Positions 22,840 through 34,724 of a stretch of DNA of 64,000 nucleotides are shown piece by piece. The stretch covers positions 159,467,353 to 159,531,352 of the forward strand of contig OX457058.1 in NCBI GenBank assembly GCA_949752795.1, read 5' to 3'. The first letter of the stretch is position 1; the number at the start of each line of letters is the position of its first letter. Made by a program: the position numbers and the translations under genes. The notes beneath the pieces were generated by a model. The model did not search any database and had not been told where the DNA came from. It saw only the letters and a program-made list of their open reading frames with translations. The stretch is from Hyperoodon ampullatus (taxonomy: Eukaryota > Chordata > Mammalia > Artiodactyla > Ziphiidae).

Positions 22840-23590
22840 CTCTTATGAATAGAGCAACTCTGAGCATTCTTGGGGGAGTCTTTGTATGGACATCTGTTTT
22901 TATTTCCTTTGGGTTAAGTATGTAGGAATGGTTTTGCTGGATTGTTGGGTAGCTATATATTTAACTTTATATGAAGTTGAGAAACAGTTTTGCAAAGTTG
23001 ATGTACCATTTAGAGTCCCATGTGCAAGTATAAGGGTTATCATTTCTTGTCTCAAAGACTGCTCTGTCTGATATTAATATAGCCACACCAAGTTTCTTTT
23101 TAATCTCTGTGTTCTTACATTTAAATTTTCCCTCTTATAAACATTTTATTTTTATTTATTTTTATTTTTATCTAGTTTGATAATCTGAATTTTAATTGGA
23201 GTACTCTATTTATAGTTAATGTAATTACTAATTTGGTTAGCTTTTTAAGCCTACTATCTTGCTATTTGTTTGTGTGTGCCATCCGTTTGTTCCTTTGTTT
23301 CTCCTTTTCTATATATACTTGTGTGAATTTAGTATTTTTTTAGTATTCCATTTTGTTCCTTTGCTTTTCTTTAGCTATGTCTTTGTTTTAATTTTCATTT
23401 TTGTGACTGCTCTAGGGAATAGATTATACATCTTTAACTCATCATGGTTTAATACAATAAAACTTTACAAATGAGAAAATAGCCTTACAACAGTATAATT
23501 CCATTTAACCTTAGTTTTGTCCCTTTCTCTGTTGTTGTTCTACATTTTATTTTCACCTATATAAATATATTTTTACCTATTATAATTTCT
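22840..23590 (-). mobile_element. Old L1 remnant, antisense, two joined segments
   Basis: 22840-23045 reads as antisense 3'-proximal L1 ORF2 (ATGAATAGAGCAACTCTGAGC, GGAATGGTTTTGCTGGATTG, TTTTGCAAAGTTGATGTACC). 23046-23590 reads as a different antisense L1M stretch (CTGCTCTGTCTGATATTAAT, TTTTAATTGGAGTACTC, CTATCTTGCTATTTG, CTCTAGGGAATAGATTATAC). The junction near 23045 implies an internal deletion or two separate inserts. No open frame of ORF2 survives. Confidence 0.75.
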
Positions 23591-23830
23591 TCACTTCTAA
23601 ATGTTGGAGGGGCCTAGGAGTGATTCCTGAGATCTTCTCACTTTTTAATCTATACTCATTCTCTCAGTGGTCTGATGCAGGCTCATGGCTTTAAATATGC
23701 TGATGACCCCCAAGTTATATATGTAGCCCTAACCTCTCCCATGAATTTCAGACTCGTGTATTATACCTAATGCTTGACATATTAATTTTGATTTCTAATA
23801 GGAATCCAAATATTTCCTCCTAAAAGTATT
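23591..23830 (+). repeat. L2 LINE remnant, sense
   Basis: GGCTCATGGCTTTAAATATG, CTGATGACCCCCAAGTTATA, CTAACCTCTCCCATGAATTTC and AATAGGAATCCAAAT are the sense L2 segment that also occurs, inverted, within 51000-52440. Confidence 0.7.
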
Positions 23831-24889
23831 GTTCTTACAATATTCCCCTTTTCATTTAAGTGTAACTTCATTCAATGAATCTGGTCTGTTTGATTTTCCA
23901 CGTATAACCAGACTGACTGCTTTTCATCACTTCCAGTACTACTCCCGACTCAAGTCACTTTAAGTTAAAAATACAGTAGTCATTTGTCTGTTGTAATCAC
24001 CTTGATTATAAGAAAATCAGACATTCCAAAATGTCCTCATCCTTACCTTGACTGTCAATATATTTTTCAAGAACTTTCCTTGGACAATGAATCTTGTGCT
24101 ATAATCATCTTATAGAACCCCTGGTGCCTCAGGGCTACAACACATGAGTCTTCCCAACTCTGGTCACTCCGGCTGCCAAACTTGAATCTCAGGTGGTGGG
24201 CTGAGATAGATACATAATAGTGGTTGTATAGGGTTTCTCCTGGCCTCTTGTAAAGTGATACCCATATCCATGCTTTGAGCTCTCTAGGATCCTCTCATTG
24301 TTGCCCCAGTATTGTTCCAGGTGTAGGACACATTTTGTTGACAGGGATGAGAATTAGAGTTTCCATCAATGTTGCTTAGCTCTGCTCTACCATTAAGAGT
24401 CCCTGACTCTCCCCAACCTTGAGCTAAACTTTTTTTTTCTTCAATTTTTGTCCTAGAGGCTGAAAGGAATAGGGAAAGCCCATCTTTCTTCCCAACTCTC
24501 CATTCACCTTCTAGCTACCTTCAACTACTCCATACTTTCCTTGCTGTTTCTGAGCTCTTCAACTAAAGTTTTCCATTTAAGCCTGTCCAACTAAAGCTCA
24601 ACTATCCAGATACATAGAGAACATTGAATATCTGAGTATTTTTTTAACCTGACTATTTAGCATCATCCAGATACTCAACTATTCCCAAGCCCCGTCCCCA
24701 TCCCATCACACCCTGATTCTATTCCTTGGATATCTAAAAATTAATATAAACAATACTGATTCAATACCAGGCATTCTACTAGACACTTAAAAAGAAAAAA
24801 GCTAAAATTTTGCTATTCTTTTTAATGAAATAGTCTCGTTTTACCAATTAACATTAAAATATTTCTTTATAGCTTACAAAGAATATTCA
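23831..24889. other. Mostly unassigned, possibly more L2
   Basis: Pyrimidine-rich patches such as CTATTCCCAAGCCCCGTCCCC could continue the sense L2, but order and identity are too weak to call. No gene. Confidence 0.35.
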
Positions 24890-25060
24890 CATACATAATC
24901 TTACTTTTTTCCAAGAAGTGATAGGTGAGGTAGATAAGGCAACAATGATCCAATTACCTCTGCTATTTACAGATAAGGAATCTGAATCTCAAGGTGGTGA
25001 AGGAGATCTGCCAATGCCACTGAGCTAATAAGCACAGAGCTGAGACATAAACTATATTTT
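24890..25060 (-). repeat. MIR SINE remnant, antisense
   Basis: TTTACAGATAAGGAATCTGAA, AAGGTGGTGAAGGAGATCTG and GAGCTAATAAGCACAGAGCTGAG are the antisense MIR core and head. Confidence 0.65.
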
Positions 25061-25684
25061 TCAAACCTGGGAAGAATGTATCTTATGGGGCTCTGAATCA
25101 GCCTTGGAATGTGTGGAACAGAAATACTTAATAAAAGGTCTCAGTTAAACTGCACGTGTTGTATAATAGGGTTAAATTAGATTTTTTGCAGAGGAGAGAC
25201 AACAGCATCCACGGGAGTTGAATTCAGGGGCTTGGATGACAACACAGCATCCATTGCTCCCTTTATCATCAGTTGGCTGCCTTGGCTGCCCGTGCCTCTG
25301 GCTTGGATGGGATTTTTATGGCAATGTTCACTCCATCCCACATGTGTAACATTTTGTGCGAGTCAATTACTTGTGATTTAGGATTCAGCACTGCACACTG
25401 TAGGTTACACACCTAAACTCCCTGAGACCATTTGGAGAAAATGTCAGCATGAGGAAGGGCCTTCAATTCCCAGTAGTTTCACCCCTAGACATAATGACAA
25501 TAGATTGGAGCCTTATAAGGGGCTATTTCCCATTGTTACCTAACAGGGGAACCATTTATTTTTCCAGGCAGGAGACATGAATCCTCTGAGAATATTCTAT
25601 TATGATGTTATCTCAAATGAGATAATTTGATTTGATAAATGTAAATGCAGAAGATTGGCAGTTACTGCATTTTCACCCTTTTAA
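25061..25684. other. No assignable feature
   Basis: No repeat boundary or coding signal is recognised. A GGCTGCCTTGGCTGCC local tandem lies near 25274. Confidence 0.4.
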
Positions 25685-25700
25685 AAGGATTTGAACTTTT

Positions 25701-25900
25701 TTTTTTTTGCGGTACGCGGGCCTCTCACTGTCATGGCCTCTCCCGTTGTGGAGCACAGGCTCTGGACATGCAGGCTCAGCGGCCATGGCTCACGGGCCCA
25801 GCTGCTCCGCGGCATGTGGGATCTTCCCGAACCGGGACACGAACCCGCATCCCCTGCATCGGCAGGCAGACTCTCAACCACTGCGCCACCAGGGAAGCCC
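25701..25900 (-). mobile_element. CHR-type SINE
   Basis: Antisense SINE with perfect 16-bp target duplications (AAGGATTTGAACTTTT) at 25685-25700 and 25901-25916. The short T tail of about a dozen bases overlaps the duplication. Near consensus, hence relatively recent. Confidence 0.97.
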
Positions 25901-25916
25901 AAGGATTTGAACTTTT

Positions 25917-26479
25917 AAGGGGAATTCAGTTTAGGTGAATAATGTCAGATTCCCAACCCCTTTATCAGGAACAAGTAACCTTGAAACCTTCTTGTTATCC
26001 TGAATCCCAGGAGCTAGTCTTTATCCCTCAATAAAGAAGTCTTCTAAAACCTCATGTACGTCTATATAACACCCCACCCCACCATCAAGTCAATGAATAG
26101 AAAAGTAGAATGAGGAAAACTACGTATGTGATATAATTTAGAGTAAAAAATAAAGTAACCATGTGATCAGTTGTAGGTTTCACTGTAACTTTACTAGGTA
26201 GTACTAATATTATGAAGAAAGAGAGAAACTTTTACTATATATCAATATTTCCATATTTTGGGCTTTAGATACCATAGTGAAAAGGTCTTAGCTTGGAGAT
26301 GGGATGGGTCTATGCTAATGAAATAGAAATATTCACTATTTCATCGCTGCATTTTTCACGATGTTTGGCCAAAGTATGTGTTCAATGCATTTACTTAAAT
26401 AATTTTTCCATACCTTCAATGACTAAAAAGTAAACTCATATTAATAATTACCAAATGATAACATCATTTGATGGCAAGA
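25917..26479. other. No assignable feature
   Basis: AT-rich sequence with no named repeat or gene. Confidence 0.4.
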
Positions 26480-26635
26480 AGGGGACTTTATTTTATTTTG
26501 TCCCCTCATTATGCAGATGAGAGAGCTGTAGCCCAGAGACATTACATGATTTGTCCAAAGTCACAAAGTTTAGAGACTGAGATGGGATTAGAATGGAGGT
26601 GTTCAGGCTGGTAGTCTATGTGGCTTTAAGTCACT
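26480..26635 (-). repeat. MIR SINE remnant, antisense
   Basis: ATGCAGATGAGAGAGCTG, GCCCAGAGACATTACATG, TTTGTCCAAAGTCACAAAG and GAGATGGGATTAGAATGGAGG follow an antisense MIR through its core to its tRNA-like head. Confidence 0.7.
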
Positions 26636-27769
26636 AAGGTAGAAAGTCAGCCCTTTATTAAATAATCAGTAACAGGTTATTTACCTGTCATTTCTATAGA
26701 TTCTTACATTGGAACATATTAGCTATGTCTGCTATCTCCCTTAGTTCTTAGAATTGGAAGTCATCAAAGATTGTTCTGTTATAACAACAAGAAACAAAAT
26801 CTCCATTTCTGGATTTATTACTAATCTTAAGCTGTTGTATAGCTTTTGTTTTTTTAAGGTACATGATATCTGAGAGAACAACAGTTTAATTCATGGTTCC
26901 CATTTTTCTCTTCCCATTCAACTCCTAAAATTGTTTTGTTTTATTATTTAAATTTTGTTTTTAGAGGATTTCTCTATTTTGTTTTTTTAATAATATCAAC
27001 ACAATTAAGTGCTATTTATTTTATTTCCTTAAAGAAAGACATCAAAGGAATAAATTCTAACTTGCTAGAAGTGAGAATAGAGTGTAGTTAGCCATTCTTT
27101 GGAGGGTGACCTGGGAGAAGTAAAAGTATGGGCATTATGAGTCAGAGTTAAAAGCATTAGTGAGGAAAAATGTCCCATTCCCCCCCTTCATACTAATGGC
27201 ATAAATGTGTTTGTGATTGTGGTGGTGGCCATTTCTCATGAGGCTAATAGCTGTGATGTGTCTTCAAAATGATTCACTACTGTTCCTACTCACATGCCAA
27301 ATTACTCCTTCTAAATGTGTCTTAGATACTTCAATTTCCTGAATGTGTAAATATAGTCCATTCTATTTGGTATAATATTAGGGAAAGTCAGTATTACTTG
27401 CCAGTAAACTATAATCTTGTAATGTTGTAGAAATAGCAACCTTCTTCATGTTTTTAAATAAAATGCTCATCCACCCCCCACTTCACGACACCCAAAGGAG
27501 TTCGAAAAAGTGACAAGTCATGAGAATCAGCTGTTAAAGGAAGACCTACTTCTGGCTGATGTATTGAGCCAATTTATATTCCAACTCAAGAAGAATATGG
27601 CCACAAATGCCAGTGCATAAATTAGCCCGAATGTAGGCGGAAACACTCTTGCAAGCTGACAGAGTATCACCCCAAAATATCTCTGATAGCTTATAAATAA
27701 AGAAGTCTGCTTTTCTGATCCAGTAGGCAATCAAACACAACAGAAACAATGGGCATTTCAGAGTCTCTC
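26636..27769. other. No assignable feature
   Basis: AT-rich, with T-rich patches near 26830-27010. Overlapping 67-codon minus-strand frames near 27527-27749 have no domain. No gene. Confidence 0.4.
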
Positions 27770-27900
27770 AGTCCAAACTGGAGTTAAAACCCAGGTTTGC
27801 TATTTTTTGTGTGATCTGTCACAAGTCAGTTAACTTCTGTGAACTTCAGTTTTTCTCATCTGAAATCTTAGAAGTTGGATAAAATCAATTACTGTACAGT
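27770..27900 (+). repeat. MIR SINE remnant, sense
   Basis: TGGAGTTAAAACCCAGGTTTG, TGTGATCTGTCACAAGTCAG, TTAACTTCTGTGAACTTCAG and TTTTTCTCATCTGAAAT reproduce the sense MIR order. Confidence 0.7.
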
Positions 27901-28059
27901 GTGAAAAATGGATAATGTTTGTAAATACTGGCTGTTATCTAATGCTAGTTTCTCTCCCACCCTGGTCATGTTGAGGGTTGTTTCTTGCAGAAACCAGATT
28001 CTGGTTTGGTAAGGATAGGTATAAGAGAAGTTTAAGGATTATTTCAAAAAACAATGCTC

Positions 28060-28200
28060 TTATAACTGCTGTTTACCAAGTGTTTAGTTTATGCTATGCA
28101 ATAAGCAAAATTCCTAACATATATTTATCTATCACAAAACCCTATCATATAGTATCTCTATTTTGTAATAAGGAATGCACAGGTCTGAGTGGTACAGTCT
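28060..28200 (-). repeat. MIR-like remnant, antisense
   Basis: CCAAGTGTTTAGTTTATGC, AAACCCTATCATATAGTATC and TTTGTAATAAGGAATGCACAGG fit an antisense MIR 3' half. Confidence 0.5.
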
Positions 28201-28209
28201 GATTCACTG

Positions 28210-28700
28210 TCAATTACTAAATAATTAAAAGACTTATTCTACAGATATTTATGGAGCCTACTATGCACCGGACAATATGCTCCATGTTGAAACACTGGTG
28301 AAGAAACCAGGAAATGTCAGAGCTGTGACATTCCTCTAGAGAAGAGAGACTATAAAGAAGTGAACAAACTGTGATAAAGCCTACGGAAGAAACACAGCGG
28401 GCTGCTATGGAAGTGGGTAACAAACGTAGTAACGTGGAAGAGAAAATGGTAGACGCTGGAGTGGAGTCCAGGCACTCTAACCACTGTGCATTCCCCCAGG
28501 AAGGAGCAAATGAAGGAAAGAGGCAGGCAGCAACCCTATGACCAGCAGACACTCTTCTTCAGGGAATCCTACCACTAAGGAAAAGAGTTTCTAGGAGAAT
28601 ACTGAAATCCCTGAATTTCATGTAAGAATTGAAGGAAGGAGTCAGCTAGGGATAAATACAAAGGAATAAGCACCTTTGTTAGGTCAGAGGTCAGAATGGC
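28210..28700 (-). repeat. L2 LINE remnant, antisense
   Basis: CTACAGATATTTATGGAGCC, TACTATGCACCGGACAATATG, AAGAAGTGAACAAACTGTG and GCTGCTATGGAAGTG follow an antisense L2 3' end. The far edge is vague. Confidence 0.5.
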
Positions 28701-29519
28701 CTAGGGCTGCCCCAAAGGCATCTGGCTGAAGAGGGAAAGAGGAGGAGGTTCCAGACCTGAATTGGGCCCTAACTGGCTGGGATTCATTGAAAGATACCCT
28801 AAATCTCTGGGCCCCCAGACTTTTAGGCAAAGGCAAAATGTCTTTTCTATATTACATGAAAGATGATATGGTCATCACAGGGACATGCAGTCATACAGAC
28901 CTGATCCACTGCTCCTTTGGTGCTACTAAATCCCAAACATTCAACTCACAATCATCGGTGCTTGTTTTCAAAGAGAGCATGGATTATGCCTATATCTATG
29001 CAAAGCAATTTTCACAAAATATATAGGAGTTTGCCAGTTGGCTCTACACATTCTAGTCTTGGTACCTGCCCTCTGTTCTTGGACCTTGTCATTTATCTTT
29101 TGTCTGGACTGCTGATCTTAAGAAAAAGTCATTTTCCTTTTTGCAGACATGCTGATCTGCCAGCAGATGCTGCCCTCCTGCACTAAACTGAACAGATCTG
29201 TTTGTCCTGTAGCCTGAGCTATCATCCTTTCCCAGCTAAGCCAGCTTTGGAAGATGACAGACACATTCACTGGCACTTGAGGTTTTAAAGAGCAAATGCT
29301 ACCAGAAGAGTCTTTCAGATTCTCAGATACATTTCAGCTTAAATGGCATTCTCTTGCTGGGAAATATTTAGAGTGAATCTCCTTAGTTTATTAGAGAATA
29401 ACAGCTGGAGGAACACTGGATTCTCAGGCTTGACATGAAATATAAATAAAAGAATGCATGATCAGTCAGAAGAAAAACTCCACATGCACGTGGGTTCTGA
29501 ACAACTTGACACTAATTTC
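28701..29519. other. No assignable feature
   Basis: Two overlapping plus-strand frames (28787-29026 and 28917-29186) show no domain. No repeat is recognised with confidence. Confidence 0.4.
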
Positions 29520-29685
29520 AGGGAAGAGAGAGACCTGGTTCTCCCAGAGTTAGTTGAGCTGTGACTTTGGGCAAGTTACTTCATAGTAAGTAACTTCTTC
29601 ATACTTCTTTTGAGAGTGAAACAAAATAATGCATGTAAAATTGTTAGCATAGTGACATGTCAATAGTAATTACTCAATAATTTTA
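29520..29685 (+). repeat. MIR SINE remnant, sense
   Basis: GAGAGAGACCTGGTTCTCC, GCTGTGACTTTGGGCAAGTT, ACTTCATAG, then ATAATGCATGTAAAATTGTTAG and TAATTACTCAATAATTTTAG cover head, core and tail of MIR in order. Confidence 0.75.
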
Positions 29686-30131
29686 GTTTGTCTACATTGT
29701 CCTTAATATTAATTATAATGATTACTGTTGTCAAAGTGTTAAGTGACAAGAAAAATGATGGCTCAAGATCTTTGGATTACCTGTATGGAAAGATTTTTGA
29801 GTATCTGTTTAATTTTCTAAATAGAGGACCAGAAATGATCTGGGAAAAGGTCTGTTTACTGTACTGTCAGTTCTCATCCGACCCCTTAATCTCCCTTCCG
29901 AACTTAGTTTGTTTTTAGCACTGTTTACTGATTTTAGATTTGTCAATAAAATACAGAAGTCAAAATCTGAATTCTGACAGTAAGCTTCTTGCTAATCCTG
30001 AATAAACTGAATGGTTGTGGTCTCATCTCACTCTGCCACTCCTCAGGAGAGTGGAAAGTTGACCTCTTGGTTTCTCAGTTTTATTTCAGAAATAACAATT
30101 CCTGCCTGCCTCCAAGATTTAGAGGGACATT
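29686..30131. other. No assignable feature
   Basis: No gene or repeat is recognised. Confidence 0.4.
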
Positions 30132-30147
30132 GAAAATGACACTTTTT

Positions 30148-30362
30148 TTTTTTTTTTTTTTTTTTTTTTTGCGGTACGCGGGCTTCTCACTGCTGTGGCC
30201 TCTCCCGTTGCGGAGCACAGGCTCCGGATGCGCAGGCTCAGCGGCCATGGCTCACGGGCCCAGCCGCTCCGCGGCATGTGGGATCTTCCCGGACCGGGGC
30301 ACGAATCTGCGTCCCCTGCATCGGCAGGCGGACTCGCAACCACTGCGCCACCAGGGAAGCCC
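30148..30362 (-). mobile_element. Young CHR-type SINE with long T tail
   Basis: Antisense SINE with perfect 16-bp duplications (GAAAATGACACTTTTT) at 30132-30147 and 30363-30378. The T-run covers 30143-30170, 28 uninterrupted bases. The body is close to consensus. Long pure tail, perfect duplications and low divergence mark it as one of the youngest inserts here. Confidence 0.97.
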
Positions 30363-30378
30363 GAAAATGACACTTTTT

Positions 30379-30753
30379 AAGACAAGATTAAAAATGACAA
30401 TGAATCTGAAGTTTTGCAGACAAATATAGTTTCAATTTAAGAGCCTAAGAATGGGCTTAGTTTCTTTACCAAAAAATGATTTTACCTTTCTCAGGAATAA
30501 AAACAAAATGTCTACAAAGATGGTTAACTCATTAGTGTATAACTGGCACATAAAAGGCAACAAAAATATTGCTTTGTAAATGGATGCTTTTACTTGGTGA
30601 TGAGTTCCCTGAAAAGTGCTATTCTGGCATCTATAAATTTTAGTGCTACAAGTATGGGCTAAATGCACATGAGAATTTTGAGAGGGTATGGTTTATTAGA
30701 GAAGATGGCAGCCTGGGAAGCCCTACAAAGAAACCAAAATAAATGTGTGTCAG

Positions 30754-30755
<2 letters not shown>
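30379..30755. other. No assignable feature
   Basis: AT-rich sequence with no named repeat or gene. Confidence 0.4.
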
Positions 30756-30756
<1 letters not shown>

Positions 30757-30805
<49 letters not shown>

Positions 30806-30810
30806 TATAT

Positions 30811-30856
<46 letters not shown>

Positions 30857-30857
30857 T
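30757..30857. repeat. Compound (TA)n/(CA)n/(GA)n microsatellite
   Basis: About 38 bases of TA repeat, then ACACATATATATATACACACACAC, then more TA and a short GAGAGAGAGAG end. The tract is self-complementary over much of its length. Confidence 0.95.
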
Positions 30858-32614
30858 AACTATATATAAATTTTAAATATATATTTTACATATATATAAT
30901 GTAAATTTACCTTAGAAAAATTTAAAGGCTGACTCTCTGGCAAATAGAAAATTCCTTTTCCAGAGCTAGCATTTTGAGATGATATCCATTTACATTTGAG
31001 GGTGTGTGAGCCTCAGATTCTTTTATAATAGTTCAGTTGTACATTGATTTGAAGAAAAAAGAGGAATATCATGAAACACTAGTCTCTGAAACAGTGAGAA
31101 TAACCCTCTTAACTTTGCCCAATATTTGAGTCTTATCAAGTAATAAAAAATGTAATTTTGAATCAAAGGAAAAATACCAGTAAAAGGTAGCTAAGGCAAG
31201 CCAGGTATTTAGAAATAAATTACATTCTTTGGAGCCACAAAATTTGCCTACATAGGTTTCCACACTAATGTTTGAGAGGGAAAACCATCATTTAAAATAT
31301 AGTGCCTCCTAAATACAATTTAAAAAAAATCAATCTCAACTTTAAAACAATGTTAAGTTTAATCAAACTGATTTATATTTAATGTCAATAAGTACAAGTG
31401 CCAAACATATATATACTCACTCACACACACAATTATCTGAGATAGAAAAAAATATATATGGAGAAAAAGTCATAAAAGTGTGTGCAAACTCACAGAATTT
31501 TTTCCCCCTGAGTAAAATGAAAATAAATCTCTATTCAAACACCTTTCAGGCTCTGAAGGTCCCACCTCCAGTGAGTATCTGTGTGGCAGCGATGGGCTGG
31601 GTGACTGAAGCACTTTTTGCATCCCATGAATAATTATCTCTGTCCTGAGTGCTTGCAGCATGACGCATCTTCATTTCATTAAGGGAAAGAAGGACAGGCT
31701 GGAATTGGCAGTGGCAGAATTCATTTATCACGTTTAAATGGAGAAGCAGCTCAGGAAGGGCAGGCCTAATGAGATATTTCTAAAGAAATTAGCCAGTTTC
31801 TATTGAAGGGCCATCTCCTCTCTGCCCGTGATAATGATGGATAGCAGGGGCACAGTGCAGGGAGAGCCCCCACCCTTCCCTCTGTTTTGCTTTGGTGTTC
31901 TGAGGCACATGATTATTTTTGGATGATCTACCTTTCAAATGCTTGAATTAATCATGTTCTCAAAGTTATACCAATTTTTAATATGGAGAAAAAGGGACCT
32001 GGTTTGATTTTCTGGATTTAATTTACAGAGAGAGACATACCTGTAGACCTAGGCTTGTCCCAACATTAATATCACTAAAACTACTCATGACTCAAGCTTG
32101 CAAAATACAAATAGAAAGTTCTCTCTCATTTTTGTTATTTTTCTTGTCATTGTATCAATAGCCTTAGTTTGGAGTATAAGCAACTAAAATTATTCTGACA
32201 GAATCCCCTTCCAAAATTTCTGACGATGACAAAAAACAAAAACAAAAACAAACCCTTTAATTGCATTTTGATTCAAACTCAATTTCCCAAGGCATAATAT
32301 ACATAGTACTTGTATCAGATGGTATCCTAATCTTGCATTCTATGTTTTCCCCTATTATTGCTCCAACGTGACTAGCAATAAGAAATTCTCAAGTGCATCA
32401 TGCAAATGTGAATGAGTAACTGATTGTGTGCCTGATTCACCACTGTTGTTTTCTATTGATAAAGGAGTTTTATGCTGAAATCCTTATGTAGAAATTTACA
32501 TAAAATTGGTGATAGACAGCAGAAAGTTAATACAGACTTCTTTCACAAAGACTTAGAAAATATGATTGATTGTAGTCTGTGCTAAAAAGTAACAGGCCAG
32601 ACCTTTGGTGGTTT
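30858..32614. other. No assignable feature
   Basis: AT-rich. Short CA run at about 31415-31430 and CAAAAA repeats at 32232-32250. No gene. The plus frame 31382-31633 and its antisense partners overlap and lack domains. Confidence 0.4.
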
Positions 32615-32780
32615 ATTTACCCAACAAATATTTATCGAGCTTCTACTTTAGGCCAGAGACTATGCTAGACCATGGGAAGATATTAGTGAATAGACAAAGA
32701 TTCTGCTCCTAATAAACTTACATCTTCATGAAGAACACACACAACAAACAAAAATAAGTTGTGTGTTGGCTAACTCATGT
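32615..32780 (-). repeat. L2 LINE 3' remnant, antisense
   Basis: CCAACAAATATTTATCGAGC, TTCTACTTTAGGCCAGAGAC, then AATAAACTTACATCTTCATG and ACAACAAACAAAAATAAG are the antisense L2 tail. Confidence 0.65.
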
Positions 32781-33364
32781 TATAGACTTCATTGGGTTGT
32801 TTACATATTAAATATGGGAATGCTTTAAAAATCAAAGATTTATATTGGTACAAAATATTGTTAGTAGGGTCAGTATTGAATCAAAAGTTTGACATCAGTA
32901 TATTTTTTAGCACATGAACTTGAGAAGAAAATCAAGAATGTATATGAATTTAAGTGTGTACCTCAAAGTCAAAAAGGGCCCAATTCAACACTAGGAATAG
33001 ATTCAAAGGCCAAAAAAAAAAAAAAAAAAAAAAAGAGGACTATTTAACATTTAGGAAAAAAAATTATAAATAAGGTCCTGGGGCAAGAAATCAGAGAGGC
33101 AGACACATTGGCAAGAAAGAGCAGTGATCTTGGCACAAATGTGTTGGATAGATTCAAATAAAAAGTGAACAACACAGCTAGGAAACAGAAGGCTATAATA
33201 AGCAAAGCTGGAAATGTGTTGGGTATGAACTAAATGTTTGGCTTTCTGCCTTATCAGATTTCCATCTGTTGTCCAAACTTTGCAGATTCTCAATAAACCC
33301 TATGTCTTGACATCTTTTTCCTACAAAAGTATGTATTTTTCTTGGGTTACCATAGAGTCTGTAG
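32781..33364. other. Unassigned, with poly-A run
   Basis: An uninterrupted A-run of about 26 bases lies at 33009-33034. Sequence to its left does not match a repeat or gene that I recognise, so I do not call a retrocopy. Confidence 0.4.
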
Positions 33365-33565
33365 GGGCTGTCCAATATGGTAGTCCCCAGCCACAGGTGA
33401 CATTTAAATTTTTTTATATACAAATAAAAAGAGTGCCTTAGTCACACTAATCACATTTCCAGTGCTCAATAGCCACAAGTGGTTAGAAGCTGCATGGTTG
33501 ACCGGGCAGAAATTATAGGCAGTTTCTAGCATTACAGAAAGTTCTTTCAGACAGCACTGCCCTGA
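33365..33565. repeat. hAT-type MITE remnant
   Basis: Left GGGGCTGTCCAATATGGTAG and right TTCTTTCAGACAGCACTG are imperfect inverted termini. The inner CAATAGCCACAAGTGG phrase is typical of a common mammalian non-autonomous hAT repeat. Confidence 0.6.
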
Positions 33566-34567
33566 AGGACTGGGAGATGGTTTAATGTGTCTTTCACAGA
33601 GTGGAGTTTAGTGGACCTGTTAAATGGGTGTTGAATAAATGCAATGTGTACTTCTCAAACATCATCTCCTCAGAGATCAGACTGGAGCAGGTCCTATGCA
33701 GCAGGCTCCTTTTGTCTGCTATAATTCTCTATATCATTTATAAAGTGTCATTAGTAATTATGTTATTAATATGTAACGTCTGCCTCCCCCAAATAATTGC
33801 ATAAACTGTAACAAAGGTCCATTTCCTCCTTCTTGTACCCTTTCCTACCTCTTAACATTGTTAACTGCAAGGTTGTGTTGTTTTAATGAAAAAATGTAAA
33901 AAGTGATGTAGGAAGGGATGGCGTATTCTTATGAAATCAGGTATCACTGCACACAGTTTTGTGTGCAGCTAATTATGTGCCACAGAAACACCTAAGCCAG
34001 ATCGGGGACTAGCAGTACATACAGATGTGCAGGTTATCCCTCTCCCAGGGCTCTAACCCTGTCTATTTAGCAAGATCAAGGTCTTGCTGATGCATTGACC
34101 TCCTCATTGGAGGAGGTAGGTCTGGCTTGAACCTATTGTGGCATCCTGAACTACAAAGGATGACTAGCCACTGAGTAGAAACTGAATATACATTTCGTGG
34201 ATGCTAGTCTTTGGGAGACAAGCCTGAGGCAATGAAGCACGGTCCCTGGTCCATGCAGTGACCACTGGTGCCAGGGAAGTGCCATCCTGCATAACGATTA
34301 ATTATTCAGGAAAATACTATGTCCCAACCTAGTGCTACACCAAGTAGAAAAGTCTGCAGTCACACTTCCCAGGGTTCTCCAAGTTCTGACGTGTTATTAC
34401 ATATGGTCACAGGGAGGGAGGCATTGAGCCCCTGGCTGGGGAGAGTCAGTACAGCTGGGTTGTTGAGCAATGCTTTGAAGAAGGGCATAAATGTTTTTGT
34501 CTGTCAGGATAAACAAAAGGAGCGAATTCTGTGAAAGAGCCTGACAGCACAAGAAGCTGCAGTAGAT
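33566..34567. other. Unassigned, with a hairpin
   Basis: No gene. Contains the perfect inverted repeat at 33947-33968 listed separately. Confidence 0.4.
33947..33968. repeat. Perfect 9-bp inverted repeat with 4-base loop
   Basis: CTGCACACA, loop GTTT, TGTGTGCAG. It could form a small hairpin on either strand. No run of T follows that would suggest a polymerase III terminator. Confidence 0.85.
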
Positions 34568-34724
34568 GGGGAACTGTGGTCCTGTGCTGGCAGCAGGGCC
34601 ATCTCCTGGGAATTTGTTAGAAATGCAAATTCTCATGGCTCTGGGGGATGTTGTCCAGCAATGTGTGTTTGGACAAGTCCCCAGGTGATTCTGGGGAGCA
34701 CTGAAGTTTGAGGACCGCTTGGTT
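34568..34724. mobile_element. MER5A-type hAT MITE
   Basis: ATCTCCTGGGAATTTGTTAG, AAATGCAAATTCTCATGGC, CAGCAATGTGTGTTTGGAC, CCCAGGTGATTCTGGGGAGC and AGTTTGAGGACCGCTT match a MER5A-class element nearly end to end. It explains the middle of the 195-codon minus-strand frame 34397-34984. Confidence 0.8.

Noticed and set aside
29989..30429. 146-codon plus-strand open frame
   Set aside because: More than half is the antisense SINE at 30148-30362, including the poly-T tract read as poly-Phe.
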